Notes under the pieces: model-generated
What the model was told of the DNA's origin: nothing
What the model saw: the letters and a program-made list of their open reading frames with translations, nothing else
Databases searched by the model: none
Shown: piece after piece, positions 25,096-34,267 of the stretch
How positions within the stretch are numbered: position 1 is the stretch's first letter
Layout of the letters: each line of letters begins with the position of its first letter
Program-made: the position numbers and the translations under genes
Origin: Lignipirellula cremea
Lineage (GTDB): Bacteria; Planctomycetota; Planctomycetia; Pirellulales; Pirellulaceae
Direction: 5' to 3'
DNA length: 64,000 nt
Assembly (NCBI RefSeq): GCF_007751035.1
Contig: NZ_CP036433.1
Coordinates: forward strand, 6,739,001 to 6,803,000

Positions 25096-27408
25096 ATGAA
25101 AACTTGGAGCCGGTCATTGGTTGATTTCCTGATTCGCTGGCGATACGCGCTGTTTATCACAGCTTTGGCGATCGGCGCGGCGGCGATCGGGCCGGCCAGT
25201 CGGCTGGGATTCGATCGGTCGATTGAGAACATGTTCGCCCCCAGCGATCCGCTGCTGCCGCCTTATTCGCGGCTGAAAGCGAGGTTCGGCGGCAATGAAA
25301 TCGTGATGGCCGTCTATCGCGATGAAATGCTGTTTAATCCCACCGGCGAAGGCGTCGTCCGTGTGGGTGAGGTGGCCGACGAGCTGCGAAAAGTCCCCGG
25401 CGTGCGGGACGTGCTAAGCGTCGCCCAGATTGATAGCCTGCTGCGTACGCCGCTCTTTTTTGGCACAACGGCGGTCGCAAATTCCCGGCTGGCCAAGAAT
25501 TATCGATACGTGTTTGAAGCGTACACGCACAGCGGCGACGGCCGGACCGCGGCCGTGGTGTGCATGCTGATCCCGGAACAGGAGACCGACGCCCCCCGGC
25601 GAGAAACAATCGACCAGCTGCGGACGATTATCAGCCGGCAGCCGCATGGCATGCTGGCCGGCGAACCGGTGATGGTCGTCGATGGCTTCCGCTATGTGGA
25701 GGAGGACGGCGCCCGGATGGGGCTGTTCACTACGATCCTGCTGGGGCTGGTGATTCTGCTCTGCTTCCGCAGTCTGCGCTGGCTGGCGATCCCGCTGCTG
25801 GTCGTGCAGTTTACGCTGCTGCTGACCAAGGCCGTGCTGGTGCTGAGCGGGTTGCGGCTGAGCATGGTCAGCTCCATGCTGACGGCGATTGTGACGGTCG
25901 TCGGCGTGGCGGCCGTGGTGCATGTGGTGGTCCGATTCCGCGAAGCCCGGTCGGAAGGCCTGTCGCAGAAGGAAGCCCTGGCCCAGGCCGGGACGATCCT
26001 GGCCGGCGCGATCTTCTGGTCCTGCATGACCGACGCCGCGGGCTTTCTGGCGCTGACGTTCGCCGATGTCGGGCCGATCCACGACTTCGGCCTGATGATG
26101 GCGATCGGTAGCGTGCTGGTGCTGGTCAGCGCCGCCTGTGTGATCCCGACGCTGGCGTTGCTGGGCAGCTGGGACGCCGATCCTCGCCGGGCCTGGGGCG
26201 AAGGGGTGATTGATTTTGGCCTGGACCGGCTGGTCGACTGGACCGTGAAGCATCCTTTTGTGCTGGGGATCGGCACGCTGCTGCTGCTGGCGTTGTCCGT
26301 CGTGGGGCTGTTGCGGCAACAGATCGAAACCGACTTTACCCGGAACTTTCGCCAGGGCAGTCCGATCGTCCAGGCGTACCAGGATATCGAGAAAGAGTTC
26401 GGCGGAGCCGGCGTGTGGGACATCATGCTCCCGGCCCCGGCGAGCATCGACAGCGTCTATCTCAACCGGGTGCTGGAGTTGGAGAACGACCTGAGGGCGA
26501 TCGAACTGCCGGCCGGCGAACCCGGCGCCGCGCCGGCCCGGCTGACGAAAGTCATCAGCCTGGCCGATGTCGATGAAGCGGCCAAGGCTTCGCGCATGAT
26601 GCGGATCGCCGGACCGGAAGCCAGGGCGACCGGCATGAAGGGCGCCTTGCCGGCGTTCTTCTCGGCCCTTCGCAGCAGCGACGTCGACGACCAGGGAAAC
26701 ACTTGGCTGCGAATCATGCTGAGGGCGAAAGAACGGGAGTCGGCCTCGCAGAAGCTGCGCCTGATCGCCGCGGTGGAAGAGGTCACGGCCAAGCACTTCC
26801 CGCCGCAGGATACGCCGCAAACGTCGGCCGAGGTGACCGGCTTTTATATCCTGCTGACGAACCTGATCCAGAGCATTGTCAGCGACCAGTGGACCACGTT
26901 CGGCTACGCCACGCTCGGCATTTTTCTGATGATGACGCTCGCCTTCCGCAATCCGCTGCAGGCGTTGCTGGCCCTCGTCCCCAACGCCTTGCCGATCCTG
27001 CTGGTGCTGGGCGGCATGGGGCTGCTGCAGTACAAGCTCAACATGGGCGCCGCCATGATCGCGGCCGTTTCGATGGGTTTGTCGGTCGACAGTTCGATCC
27101 ACTACATCCTGTCGTTCCAGCACGCCCGGCGAAACGGTCTAAGCGTAGAAGCGTCTCTCCGCGACGTGCAGCAATCGGTCGGCCGGGCGATGGTGTTCTC
27201 CACGCTCGCCCTGATCGCCGGCTTCAGCGTGCTCTGCGTCAGCAACTTTGTACCCACGATCTACTTCGGCGCCCTGGTCAGCCTGTCCATGCTCGGCGGC
27301 CTGCTAGGCAACCTGCTGGTGCTGCCGTTGCTGTTGCGGTTATGCACGCGGGAAAACAGGGAAGAGGATTTGCCGCAGAGTTCGGAGAGGAACACGAAAG
27401 AAGAATAA
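25096..27408 (+). CDS. RND/MMPL-superfamily exporter
   Basis: 770 aa from the ATG at 25096 (MKTWSRSLVDFLIRWRYALF), with GGAAGG upstream; ATGs further upstream give low-complexity basic extensions. The layout is the RND half-pair: helix 1, a large periplasmic loop (FDRSIENMFAPSDPLLPPYS), a five-helix bundle (LLGLVILLCFRSLRWLAIPL ... GLMMAIGSVLVLVSAACVIP), another single helix (HPFVLGIGTLLLLALSVVGL), a second loop, and a second bundle (LGIFLMMTLAFRNPLQALLA ... AAVSMGLSVDSSIHYILSFQ). The conserved Asp in GLSVDSSIHY is the proton-relay-like position of MMPL proteins. It probably exports lipids, for example hopanoid- or mycolate-like; the substrate is not identifiable. Confidence 0.92.
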   Translation: MKTWSRSLVDFLIRWRYALFITALAIGAAAIGPASRLGFDRSIENMFAPSDPLLPPYSRLKARFGGNEIVMAVYRDEMLFNPTGEGVVRVGEVADELRKVPGVRDVLSVAQIDSLLRTPLFFGTTAVANSRLAKNYRYVFEAYTHSGDGRTAAVVCMLIPEQETDAPRRETIDQLRTIISRQPHGMLAGEPVMVVDGFRYVEEDGARMGLFTTILLGLVILLCFRSLRWLAIPLLVVQFTLLLTKAVLVLSGLRLSMVSSMLTAIVTVVGVAAVVHVVVRFREARSEGLSQKEALAQAGTILAGAIFWSCMTDAAGFLALTFADVGPIHDFGLMMAIGSVLVLVSAACVIPTLALLGSWDADPRRAWGEGVIDFGLDRLVDWTVKHPFVLGIGTLLLLALSVVGLLRQQIETDFTRNFRQGSPIVQAYQDIEKEFGGAGVWDIMLPAPASIDSVYLNRVLELENDLRAIELPAGEPGAAPARLTKVISLADVDEAAKASRMMRIAGPEARATGMKGALPAFFSALRSSDVDDQGNTWLRIMLRAKERESASQKLRLIAAVEEVTAKHFPPQDTPQTSAEVTGFYILLTNLIQSIVSDQWTTFGYATLGIFLMMTLAFRNPLQALLALVPNALPILLVLGGMGLLQYKLNMGAAMIAAVSMGLSVDSSIHYILSFQHARRNGLSVEASLRDVQQSVGRAMVFSTLALIAGFSVLCVSNFVPTIYFGALVSLSMLGGLLGNLLVLPLLLRLCTRENREEDLPQSSERNTKEE

Positions 27409-27468
27409 GGGAAGAGGAGAGAGTGAATTAAAGCCGTGCCGCCACTTTTCTCGCAAATCCTGGAAGGC

Positions 27469-27560
27469 GGGTGTCTGGTTCGGTCATCGCTGAGGAACGT
27501 TAAGATGGGTGCCATGTGGGAAGTGACGGTTCGCGAGGTAGACATCAAAGCCAGACACCC
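27469..27560. repeat. Inverted repeat flanking 72 bases
   Basis: GGGTGTCTGG (27469-27478) and CCAGACACCC (27551-27560) are perfect 10-base arms, extendable with one mismatch. The span lies just after the exporter gene. It could be a REP-like element or a long-loop hairpin. No coding content recognised between the arms. Confidence 0.5.
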
Positions 27561-27681
27561 ACTTTGCTCCCGTGAAAACACGAGTCCTGCTTCCCTTCTG
27601 AACGTGTCGAAAGCGATTTGAGGGAACCTGGGCAAACGTCGTTTGTTCTGCGAAAGACGATACTCTGATTTTGCCTCCCGA

Positions 27682-28155
27682 CTATTTCTCCTGGTTGATT
27701 TTCTGCAGCAATTCAACCTGACCCTGTAGTCGAACGTTCTCTTCCTGCAACGCTTTGAAAACAGGAAGCGATACGAATTCGCTCACGCCCTCGGCCTGCC
27801 ATTTTAGATAACTGCTGTGTTCATCGCTGCTGCTCTTCCATTGAAAACCAAACGTCGTCACCTCGGTCACAGCTGTATCTCGAGACAGTCTATTGGCATA
27901 GTCCAAAAGTATGACGTTGGGGGGACTGGTATAGGGAGAGGGAAAGTTTTCGTGACCTTCGTATGGAAGCTCCCTCGCCTTTGGCGAAAAAATCCCTTCC
28001 TGTTTAGTTAAGCCCTCGTTCTCGGCTGCAAAAAAATAGCACGTCGCCAGAACCAGGACTGCGGTCGCAAACGACGCCAGCACAACCAGCAACAGGACGA
28101 TCCTGGGAGAAACGCCGGGGCTCTGGGGTTTCTCAATGGGGGTGTCTTCGCTCAA
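27682..28155 (-). CDS. Single-pass membrane protein with C-terminal coiled coil
   Basis: 157 aa; the frame opens at a TTG (28155), with no ATG nearby. A short Pro-rich cytoplasmic N-terminus (SEDTPIEKPQSPGVSP) is followed by one strong helix (IVLLLVVLASFATAVLVLAT). A soluble domain follows, ending in a heptad-like helix (LPVFKALQEENVRLQGQVEL) that suggests dimerisation. Base composition is more AT-rich than nearby genes. Function unknown. Confidence 0.6.
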   Translation of the reverse strand: MSEDTPIEKPQSPGVSPRIVLLLVVLASFATAVLVLATCYFFAAENEGLTKQEGIFSPKARELPYEGHENFPSPYTSPPNVILLDYANRLSRDTAVTEVTTFGFQWKSSSDEHSSYLKWQAEGVSEFVSLPVFKALQEENVRLQGQVELLQKINQEK

Positions 28156-28665
28156 GTGATTCGCCTGCTGAAAAGATTACGTGACGTTTTAGTTGCGAAG
28201 ACCTTACTGCAAACTCACTTATCCCGATAAGTTTGAATGTGGTCGTTTGGATGTTAGAGTCGTCAGCCCGTCCGCCGGACGATATCGCAACCCCAAAACG
28301 ACAAACATTGTAAGCCTGCGTCAAGTCGAGATCAACACAGGCGCTCGATCGCTCCCTCCGTTTCTCAAAACTCCAATCTCTCATGCCAGCGTCAAACGGC
28401 CCCGTTCACACTCTGACAAATCCAAGGCGGCCCGGCAGTGCCTGACGGCGGGCCGACCAAAAGCAAGACAATTAATGTCATGGTTTTTCGAGTGGTTATC
28501 ACGATTCGATTCCGGCCTGCCGCGATAAGGACGTTGCAGCCAGACAGCCAATCTGCTTCGGCGAAGGGGCGGTTTCCGGTGCGTTCTTATCGCGGGCGGC
28601 GATGCCGGGAGAGGCAAGAAGTGCGCCCGCATGTTCAGGGTTTTTAGCACGCTCGCCTGGTCGCT
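28156..28665. other. Intergenic region with no recognised gene
   Basis: 510 bases. Short overlapping frames on both strands lack start signals and domain-like composition. I see no RNA gene or clear repeat. Confidence 0.45.
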
Positions 28666-28993
28666 TCAGGCCGCTGCAATGCCGACGCCATAGCAGCACA
28701 AAATTGTGACCTTCGCGAGCAGATACGCGATCGGGTAAGTTGTTAGCGAGAAAGCCAGTAAAACTAAACTACATGGAAAAGCGTCGCGGTCAATGGACCG
28801 CCAGAATTGCCATTCCAGGAGAATGACGGACAGAGCGGCCAGAATGATAATCCAGTTGGCGCCGAAGGGGTTTTTCTCCTTCTAAGGCCCACAAAGAGTC
28901 GCTCGCGGCCAGGCTTCCGCAGAGGGAGATCGAGAAGAGGACGATGCCCCCCAGGACCTCCTGAAGTGTAAAACGGGAAATCAAGGAGCGCAC
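28666..28993 (-). pseudogene. Frameshifted three-helix membrane protein
   Basis: From GTG at 28993 the frame reads MRSLISRFTLQEVLGGIVLF then SISLCGSLAASDSLWALEGE, and then turns into low-quality sequence. Shifting by one base within the AAAAACCCC stretch near 28870 continues as NPFGANWIIILAALSVILLE, then SLVLLAFSLTTYPIAYLLAK, and ends in TGA at 28666-28668. Together this gives about 108 residues with three good hydrophobic segments. The homopolymers at the junction fit a single-base indel, either real or from sequencing. The GTG start has its GAGGA site too close, so the start is unsure. Confidence 0.6.
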
Positions 28994-29023
28994 TCCTCAC
29001 CGCCGTTACGGGACGCGATTGCG

Positions 29024-29338
29024 ATGAACCAACCACCGGCTACCGAACAGGAAGTGGCGGCCCTGCTACGCAGGGCGAAGCTCTATCGCGGGCTTGGCTG
29101 GTTCCAGCTCGTCAACGCGATTATTTTCGCGCTAGCGGCTTACTTTACTACAAATGTCGCCGCCACGATCACGGTATCGTTTGCCGTCTTTGCTTCCATG
29201 ACCGGCTTCATGGCCGACTTGGCACATCGAAAAACGGCTGCGATTCGCCGTCTGGAAATGCGCGTCCAGGCACTGGAAACCGCGTTGGAGAATATTCGTC
29301 CCAATGGAAGTGAAAAAGACAATTCCCGTCCCGTTTGA
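29024..29338 (+). CDS. Small membrane protein with C-terminal coiled coil
   Basis: 104 aa. A helical cytoplasmic N-terminus (TEQEVAALLRRAKLYRGLGW) is followed by two hydrophobic segments (FQLVNAIIFALAAYFTTNVA and TITVSFAVFASMTGFMADLA), and then a charged helix with heptads (IRRLEMRVQALETALENI). Probably a small inner-membrane protein that oligomerises. It starts 30 bp from the divergent frameshifted gene and ends 2 bp from the end of the convergent cytochrome gene. Confidence 0.7.
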   Translation: MNQPPATEQEVAALLRRAKLYRGLGWFQLVNAIIFALAAYFTTNVAATITVSFAVFASMTGFMADLAHRKTAAIRRLEMRVQALETALENIRPNGSEKDNSRPV

Positions 29339-29340
29339 CG

Positions 29341-31944
29341 CTACTCCTTTTCCGCCGGCTTGAGCAGGTCCTGCAGCAGGAGCTGGTAGTCGGGGCGGTT
29401 GGGTTCCAGGCGGATTAGTTCCTGCGTGAGTTTGATCGCTTCGTCGATCCGTTCCTGCTTCTGGTACAGCAGGGCCAGGCCGAGCAGGTACTGAGGGTTG
29501 AGCGGCTCCAGCGACTGGGCTTTCGTCATGGCGGCTTCGGCGTCGTCGATCCGGCCGCGAAGATACAGGGCCAGGGCGTAACGGTACTGGACGGGGCCGT
29601 TCTCCGGCGCCAGACGGGCGTCTCTTTCCAGGTAGGGGAATTCGGCTGCCCGCCATTTCTCGGCCAGGACTTTGTTCTTGCCGACCTGTTCAGCCAGGCT
29701 TTCGATCTCGGCCCGTTTTTCGGCGACCTTGACTTCGGCCTGCTTCACGGCCGCTTCGCCGGCCACCTGCTGCAGCTGGCGGGCTTGCACGGCCAGCTGT
29801 TGGTAGGCGTTCATCGCCTGGCGGGCCTGCTGGTCGGCGATCTCTGCTTTGCGGTCGTAGATTTCCGAAAGGTTGCTGCGGGGGCCGGTCATGGTGGGCT
29901 GCACGCGCATCGCCGTTTCATAGGCGGCGATCGCCTTCTCGGTATCGCCCCGATGATCGTAGAGCAAGCCCAGCGTCAAATGCGCGCCGCCGCGATCGTT
30001 GCTGACGAGCATGCCGTCGATGTATTCGACCAGCGATTTCTCAAACTGCTCCCGCTGCGGACCGGTCGACAACATGCCGAACACGCGGGTCGGCGCCCTG
30101 GCCAGGATGCGGGCCGCTTCAATCCGCACGGAGCGAATCGGATCGGCCAGCAACGGCAGCAGGTCGCGGAAGTAAGGACGGAACTGCTCGGCCAGCTGCT
30201 GGAGTTGCTGTTCCGGCACATCGGTATCACGCAGCGCCGGCAGGAACGGTTCGTAATGGCCAATGGCGGCGATCCGCACCTGGGGATCGGCGTCCTTGAG
30301 CAGCGTACGAGCGGTGGCCAGCGTTTCGTCGTCGGAAAACCGGCCCAGTTCCGTCATGGCCGTGGCGCGGCTGATCGGCGTCAAGGTGCGATTACGGCCC
30401 AGCTTCTCCAGGGTGACGGCCGAGTCGCGGTTGAACTTTTGCGCCTCCAGCAAAGCTGCCGCCAGCTCAGCCCGGGCCGGGTCTTCCTTGGGCGGGCCGT
30501 ACCAGCCGGTGGTCGCCGCGGTCATCCGTTCGTCAAGCGTTTTGAGTTTCGTTTTGACGGCCGCATCGCCATGCAGGGCGGCCAGCACGTAGTCGTTGTA
30601 CTGTTTGAGATCGTCCCGGTTGGGCGTCAGCAGTTTGTCTTCTTTCAGGTGGCAGCGACTGCACGCGTTGGGCGTGCCCAGCTCGACGGAAACATCCGGC
30701 CGCGGCACGCGCAGGCTATGGTCCCGGCGATCATCGACCGCCATGTAGGTCGCTTCCGGCATGTGACATTCCACGCACGAAGCGCCGGTGCTGCCGGGCG
30801 TGTGGTGATGATGGCCGGGCGTATCGTACTTGCCAGCGGGATGCTGATGGCACGAGGTGCACAGCTTGTTCCCTTCGTGTTTGATTCGGGTCGTGTGCGG
30901 ATCATGGCAGTCGGTGCAGCGGATGTTCTTGTGGTACATCTTGCTCTGGATGAACGACCCGTACACATAGACTTCGTCCAGGATCTGGCCGTCCGCGTGA
31001 TAGACGTTCTCCTGCAGCAGCTCACTCTGGAAGTAGTCGCAAAAATTCTTCCCCGGCGTGAATTCGGGATGGACGATCCGCCGCCGGGAATGGCACGGGG
31101 CGCAGCTTTCAATCTCGACTTTGGCGTCGGTGCTTTTCAGCTTGGGCAGACCGTAGCCCAGATTCCGATCCCAGAACAGCGACTTGGATTCGGCCAGTTG
31201 CACGTGGGTGCTGCCGGGACCGTGGCACGCTTCGCAGCTGACGTCGATATCGGTAAAGGTGGTGTGGTAGCGACCGGTCGCGGTGTCGTAATTCTTCTGC
31301 AGGTTGGTCGAGTGGCAGTCGGCGCACATGGTGTTCCAGCACTGGGCGATGCCGGTCCAGTGCAGGTCGTCGTCAACCGCCAGTTTGTCGGAGACGTCGG
31401 GCGGAGGCAGATAGAACCACTTTTTCTTCGCTGTATCCCACGAGATCCGCAGCACCTGCAGCCGGGCGATCTCGTTCGCCGGCATGTCGGGGTCGCGATC
31501 GAATTCGACCATGTACTGCTGCAGGGGCCGCACGCCAAACACGTACTTGATCTCGAAGTCGCCCATCTTTCCGTCGGGGCCTTCGGTATGGATCATGTAG
31601 CGGTCGCCGTCGCGAAACATGCGAGAGACGACATCGTGGTGGGTGACCTCGGCGTTATTGAAATCGCCTAGCACCGATTCCGGGGTGGCGACATCCATCG
31701 CCAGATCGTGGTCCGATCCTTGCCATTCTTTGTGCTGCGTTTGATGACACTGCACGCAACGATTCTGGCCGACGTATGTGGCCGTCACGCCGGGCGGCAA
31801 GCTGGTGTAAAAATCGGCCAGCACCCAGGCGCCCAGCGCGACCATGATCAGGGCGGAGATTGCCACAATGAGGAGCTGGCGAGGGAACTGGCGGCCCGGC
31901 TTGGGGGGCGGGGGGGAAGGGGATTGTTTCCGCGACGAACCCAT
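29341..31944 (-). CDS. Membrane-anchored octaheme cytochrome c with HEAT and TPR regions
   Basis: 867 aa. One N-terminal anchor (LLIVAISALIMVALGAWVLA) precedes eight CxxCH haem sites: CVQCH, CADCH, CEACH, CAPCH, CTDCH, CTSCH, CVECH and CSRCH, within about residues 50-440. Sites 5-8 are closely spaced (CTDCHDPH, CTSCHQHP, CVECHMPEA, CSRCHLKE), as in c554/NapC-NrfB-like carriers. Residues about 500-640 are HEAT-like (GRFSDDETLATARTLLKDAD). The C-terminal 230 residues have TPR-like units (LTLGLLYDHRGDTEKAIAAY; LLGLALLYQKQERIDEAIKL). It faces the periplasm and probably carries electrons or reduces a small oxyanion. It may be transcribed from the AT-rich site near 32080. Confidence 0.92.
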   Translation of the reverse strand: MGSSRKQSPSPPPPKPGRQFPRQLLIVAISALIMVALGAWVLADFYTSLPPGVTATYVGQNRCVQCHQTQHKEWQGSDHDLAMDVATPESVLGDFNNAEVTHHDVVSRMFRDGDRYMIHTEGPDGKMGDFEIKYVFGVRPLQQYMVEFDRDPDMPANEIARLQVLRISWDTAKKKWFYLPPPDVSDKLAVDDDLHWTGIAQCWNTMCADCHSTNLQKNYDTATGRYHTTFTDIDVSCEACHGPGSTHVQLAESKSLFWDRNLGYGLPKLKSTDAKVEIESCAPCHSRRRIVHPEFTPGKNFCDYFQSELLQENVYHADGQILDEVYVYGSFIQSKMYHKNIRCTDCHDPHTTRIKHEGNKLCTSCHQHPAGKYDTPGHHHHTPGSTGASCVECHMPEATYMAVDDRRDHSLRVPRPDVSVELGTPNACSRCHLKEDKLLTPNRDDLKQYNDYVLAALHGDAAVKTKLKTLDERMTAATTGWYGPPKEDPARAELAAALLEAQKFNRDSAVTLEKLGRNRTLTPISRATAMTELGRFSDDETLATARTLLKDADPQVRIAAIGHYEPFLPALRDTDVPEQQLQQLAEQFRPYFRDLLPLLADPIRSVRIEAARILARAPTRVFGMLSTGPQREQFEKSLVEYIDGMLVSNDRGGAHLTLGLLYDHRGDTEKAIAAYETAMRVQPTMTGPRSNLSEIYDRKAEIADQQARQAMNAYQQLAVQARQLQQVAGEAAVKQAEVKVAEKRAEIESLAEQVGKNKVLAEKWRAAEFPYLERDARLAPENGPVQYRYALALYLRGRIDDAEAAMTKAQSLEPLNPQYLLGLALLYQKQERIDEAIKLTQELIRLEPNRPDYQLLLQDLLKPAEKE

Positions 31945-32079
31945 TAATGGCTTTCAACAAAGGGGAACGGCCAGGCTTGCCGCTTGCAAACCGGCGACCG
32001 CAGACCGAAAGCTCCAGCCCGGCAGGCTGTGCGAACGACCACGGCGAAGCAGGACGAGAAACGTCCCACGTTTTTTTCT

Positions 32080-32085
32080 ATTATA
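32080..32085 (-). promoter_or_regulatory. Candidate -10 for the cytochrome gene
   Basis: On the minus strand this reads TATAAT, a perfect -10, about 135 bases upstream of the cytochrome start. No convincing -35 is visible at the expected distance. Confidence 0.3.
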
Positions 32086-32116
32086 ACCCAATTACCGGCG
32101 CGGAGAGACACGCGTT

Positions 32117-34096
32117 CTACATCCGGTCGACGACCTGAATACCCAGCAGCTCCAGCCCCTGGCGGATGGTCCGGGCGGTCAGATCGCAGAGCAGCAGGCG
32201 GCTGGACTTCTGCTCGGGCGTGTCGACTTTCAGTACCGGGCACTTCTCAAAGAAAGCGGAATACGCCTTGGCCAGCTGCTCAAACAGGTAATCGGTCAGC
32301 ACGTTCGGCCGGTAGTCGTTAAGCACGTCGGACAGGGCGTCGTGAAACCGCAGAATCTCCAGCGCCAGGGCCCGCTCGGCCGGCTCGTCCAGCAGGATCG
32401 TCGGCGCCTGGGCTCGGAGGGCGTTGATATCGATTTCCCCTCGGCGAAAAATGCTCTGCACCCGGGCGTAAGCGTACTGCATGTACGTCGCCGTATTGCC
32501 GTTGAGGGCGATCATTTTTTCCAGGCTGAACTTGTAATCGCTGGTCCGGTTGTGGGACAGGTCGGCGTACTTGATGGCGGCATGGCCGACGATATCGGCG
32601 ACCTCGGCCCGTTCCTCGGCGGTCAGATCGCTGAGACTCTCTTCCAGCACGGCTCCGGCGGCGCCGACGGCCTGGTCGAGCAGCCCTTCGAGCCCGGCGG
32701 CGACGCCGTCCCGCGTTTTGAACGGCCGACCCTGGTCATCGGTCACGGTCCCAAAGCTCACATGCCGCAGCTCGAGCGAGTCGCCCCGCCACTTTTTCGC
32801 GGCGGCGAACAGTTTGGAGAAGTGATCGCCTTGCCGGAAATCGACCACGTACAAAATGGCGTCGGGCGCCCATTCCTTGACGCGATAGTCGATCGTCGCC
32901 AGGTCGGTCGTGGCGTACAGAAAGGCGCCGTCCCGCTTGCGGATAATCATCGGGGCGTCAAAGCCGTCCAGGAAGACACACATGGCTCCGTCGCTTTCCC
33001 GGGCCAGTCCGGCCTTCTCAAAATCTTCAACCACTCCGGCCAGCTGATCATGATAGAAGCTCTCGCCCAGCTCGTGATCAAACACGACGCCCAGCCGGTC
33101 ATACACCCGTTGGATATGGGCCCGGCAGTGGGGCAGGAACTGCTCCCATAGGGCTGTGTTTTCCGGGTCGTGCTGGTGCAACTTGGCCGTTTCTTCGAGC
33201 ACTGCCTGGTCGATCTTTTCATGCTTGAGGGCCAGCATGTACAGCGTGGTATCGGACTCGACCTTGGAGATTTTCTCTTTGACATGGCCCAGGTCTTCGG
33301 CCAGTTTCTCGACTTGCTGCTCCAGCTTGTGGCGGGCCTTTTTCTGGGCCGAGTCCCGCTTCTTGTCGCCTGTGGGAAGCAATGCCCGATGGGTCGCCAG
33401 CTCTTCCATTTTGGCGGAGACTCGGTTCTCGGCGTCGAACAGGCCGCGCTTGTTGCTGTGGTATTCCATCAGCGCGTGCACCTGGCGGTACAACCGGCTG
33501 AGCTCGGCGACGGGCTCTGCTTCATAGGCGTTGTCGTCGCGAAAGTGCTTGTAGCCGTAAATGATCATGCCGAACTGCGTGCCCCAGTCGCCCAGGTGAT
33601 TGTCGGTAATCACTTTATGCCCCAGGAACCGCAAGATGCGGGCGAGCGAATCGCCAATCACGGTCGAGCGGATATGGCCCACGTGCATCGGCTTGGCGAC
33701 GTTGGGGGACGAGTAGTCGACCACGTACGTCCGCGGCTGGGCGACCGGCTCGATCCCCAGCCGATCGTCGCTGGCGGCGACCGCCAGTTGCTGCTGCAGC
33801 CAGGCGTTGGTCAGTCGCAGATTAATGAAACCGGGGCCGGCGATCTCCGGCGGATCGCAGAAGTCGGCGACGTCCAGATGCTCCACGATGGCGGCGGCCG
33901 TTTCCCGGGCGGTTTGCCCCAGGCGCTTGCTGAGCGACATCGCACAGTTGACCTGGTAGTCGCCAAACTGGGGATTTTGCGAAGGCCGGACCATATCGAG
34001 CAGGCTGGCGAGCAGCGCCGGATCGTCGTCCAGGTGTTCCGTCACTTTGGCGAGTGCGGCCGCAACCCGGGACCGCAGTAATCCTAAGATGTTCAT
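32117..34096 (-). CDS. argS: Arginyl-tRNA synthetase
   Basis: 659 aa from MNILGLLRSRVAAALA (ATG at 34096). Charges tRNA-Arg with arginine in the cytoplasm. The N-terminal ArgRS-specific domain includes NPQFGDYQVNCAMSLSKRL. The class I HIGH motif appears in PNVAKPMHVGHIRSTVIGD, followed by NHLGDWGTQFGMIIYGYKHF. The catalytic core continues with FLYATTDLATIDYRV and HVSFGTV, with PFKTRDG in place of KMSKS, as usual in ArgRS. The C-terminus is the DALR anticodon-binding domain (YMQYAYARVQSIFRR; RLLLCDLTARTIRQGLELLG). A charged insertion (about residues 210-280: KRDSAQKKARHKLEQQVEKL) looks like a coiled-coil arm. Downstream of rsfS on the same strand. Confidence 0.97.
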   Translation of the reverse strand: MNILGLLRSRVAAALAKVTEHLDDDPALLASLLDMVRPSQNPQFGDYQVNCAMSLSKRLGQTARETAAAIVEHLDVADFCDPPEIAGPGFINLRLTNAWLQQQLAVAASDDRLGIEPVAQPRTYVVDYSSPNVAKPMHVGHIRSTVIGDSLARILRFLGHKVITDNHLGDWGTQFGMIIYGYKHFRDDNAYEAEPVAELSRLYRQVHALMEYHSNKRGLFDAENRVSAKMEELATHRALLPTGDKKRDSAQKKARHKLEQQVEKLAEDLGHVKEKISKVESDTTLYMLALKHEKIDQAVLEETAKLHQHDPENTALWEQFLPHCRAHIQRVYDRLGVVFDHELGESFYHDQLAGVVEDFEKAGLARESDGAMCVFLDGFDAPMIIRKRDGAFLYATTDLATIDYRVKEWAPDAILYVVDFRQGDHFSKLFAAAKKWRGDSLELRHVSFGTVTDDQGRPFKTRDGVAAGLEGLLDQAVGAAGAVLEESLSDLTAEERAEVADIVGHAAIKYADLSHNRTSDYKFSLEKMIALNGNTATYMQYAYARVQSIFRRGEIDINALRAQAPTILLDEPAERALALEILRFHDALSDVLNDYRPNVLTDYLFEQLAKAYSAFFEKCPVLKVDTPEQKSSRLLLCDLTARTIRQGLELLGIQVVDRM

Positions 34097-34166
34097 AACG
34101 ACCGTTCGCACCCACAGGCGGCAGCCCGTGGAATAAAGGAAAGGAAGGCGCCGGACTCAAAACATG

Positions 34167-34197
34167 CGGCGGACCCTTCCTGGAAGGAAATCCGCCG
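34167..34197 (-). promoter_or_regulatory. Nested hairpin between rsfS and argS
   Basis: CGGCGGA (34167-34173) pairs with TCCGCCG (34191-34197), and inside it CCTTCC pairs with GGAAGG around one base. No T run follows on the minus strand, so it may be an argS leader structure rather than a terminator. Confidence 0.4.
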
Positions 34198-34267
34198 TGG
34201 GTTACGCAAGAACCCCCGCCGGTAAAGACGAGGGTTAGTGCGATGGAATCTCTCGCCTGAGGGCGAG

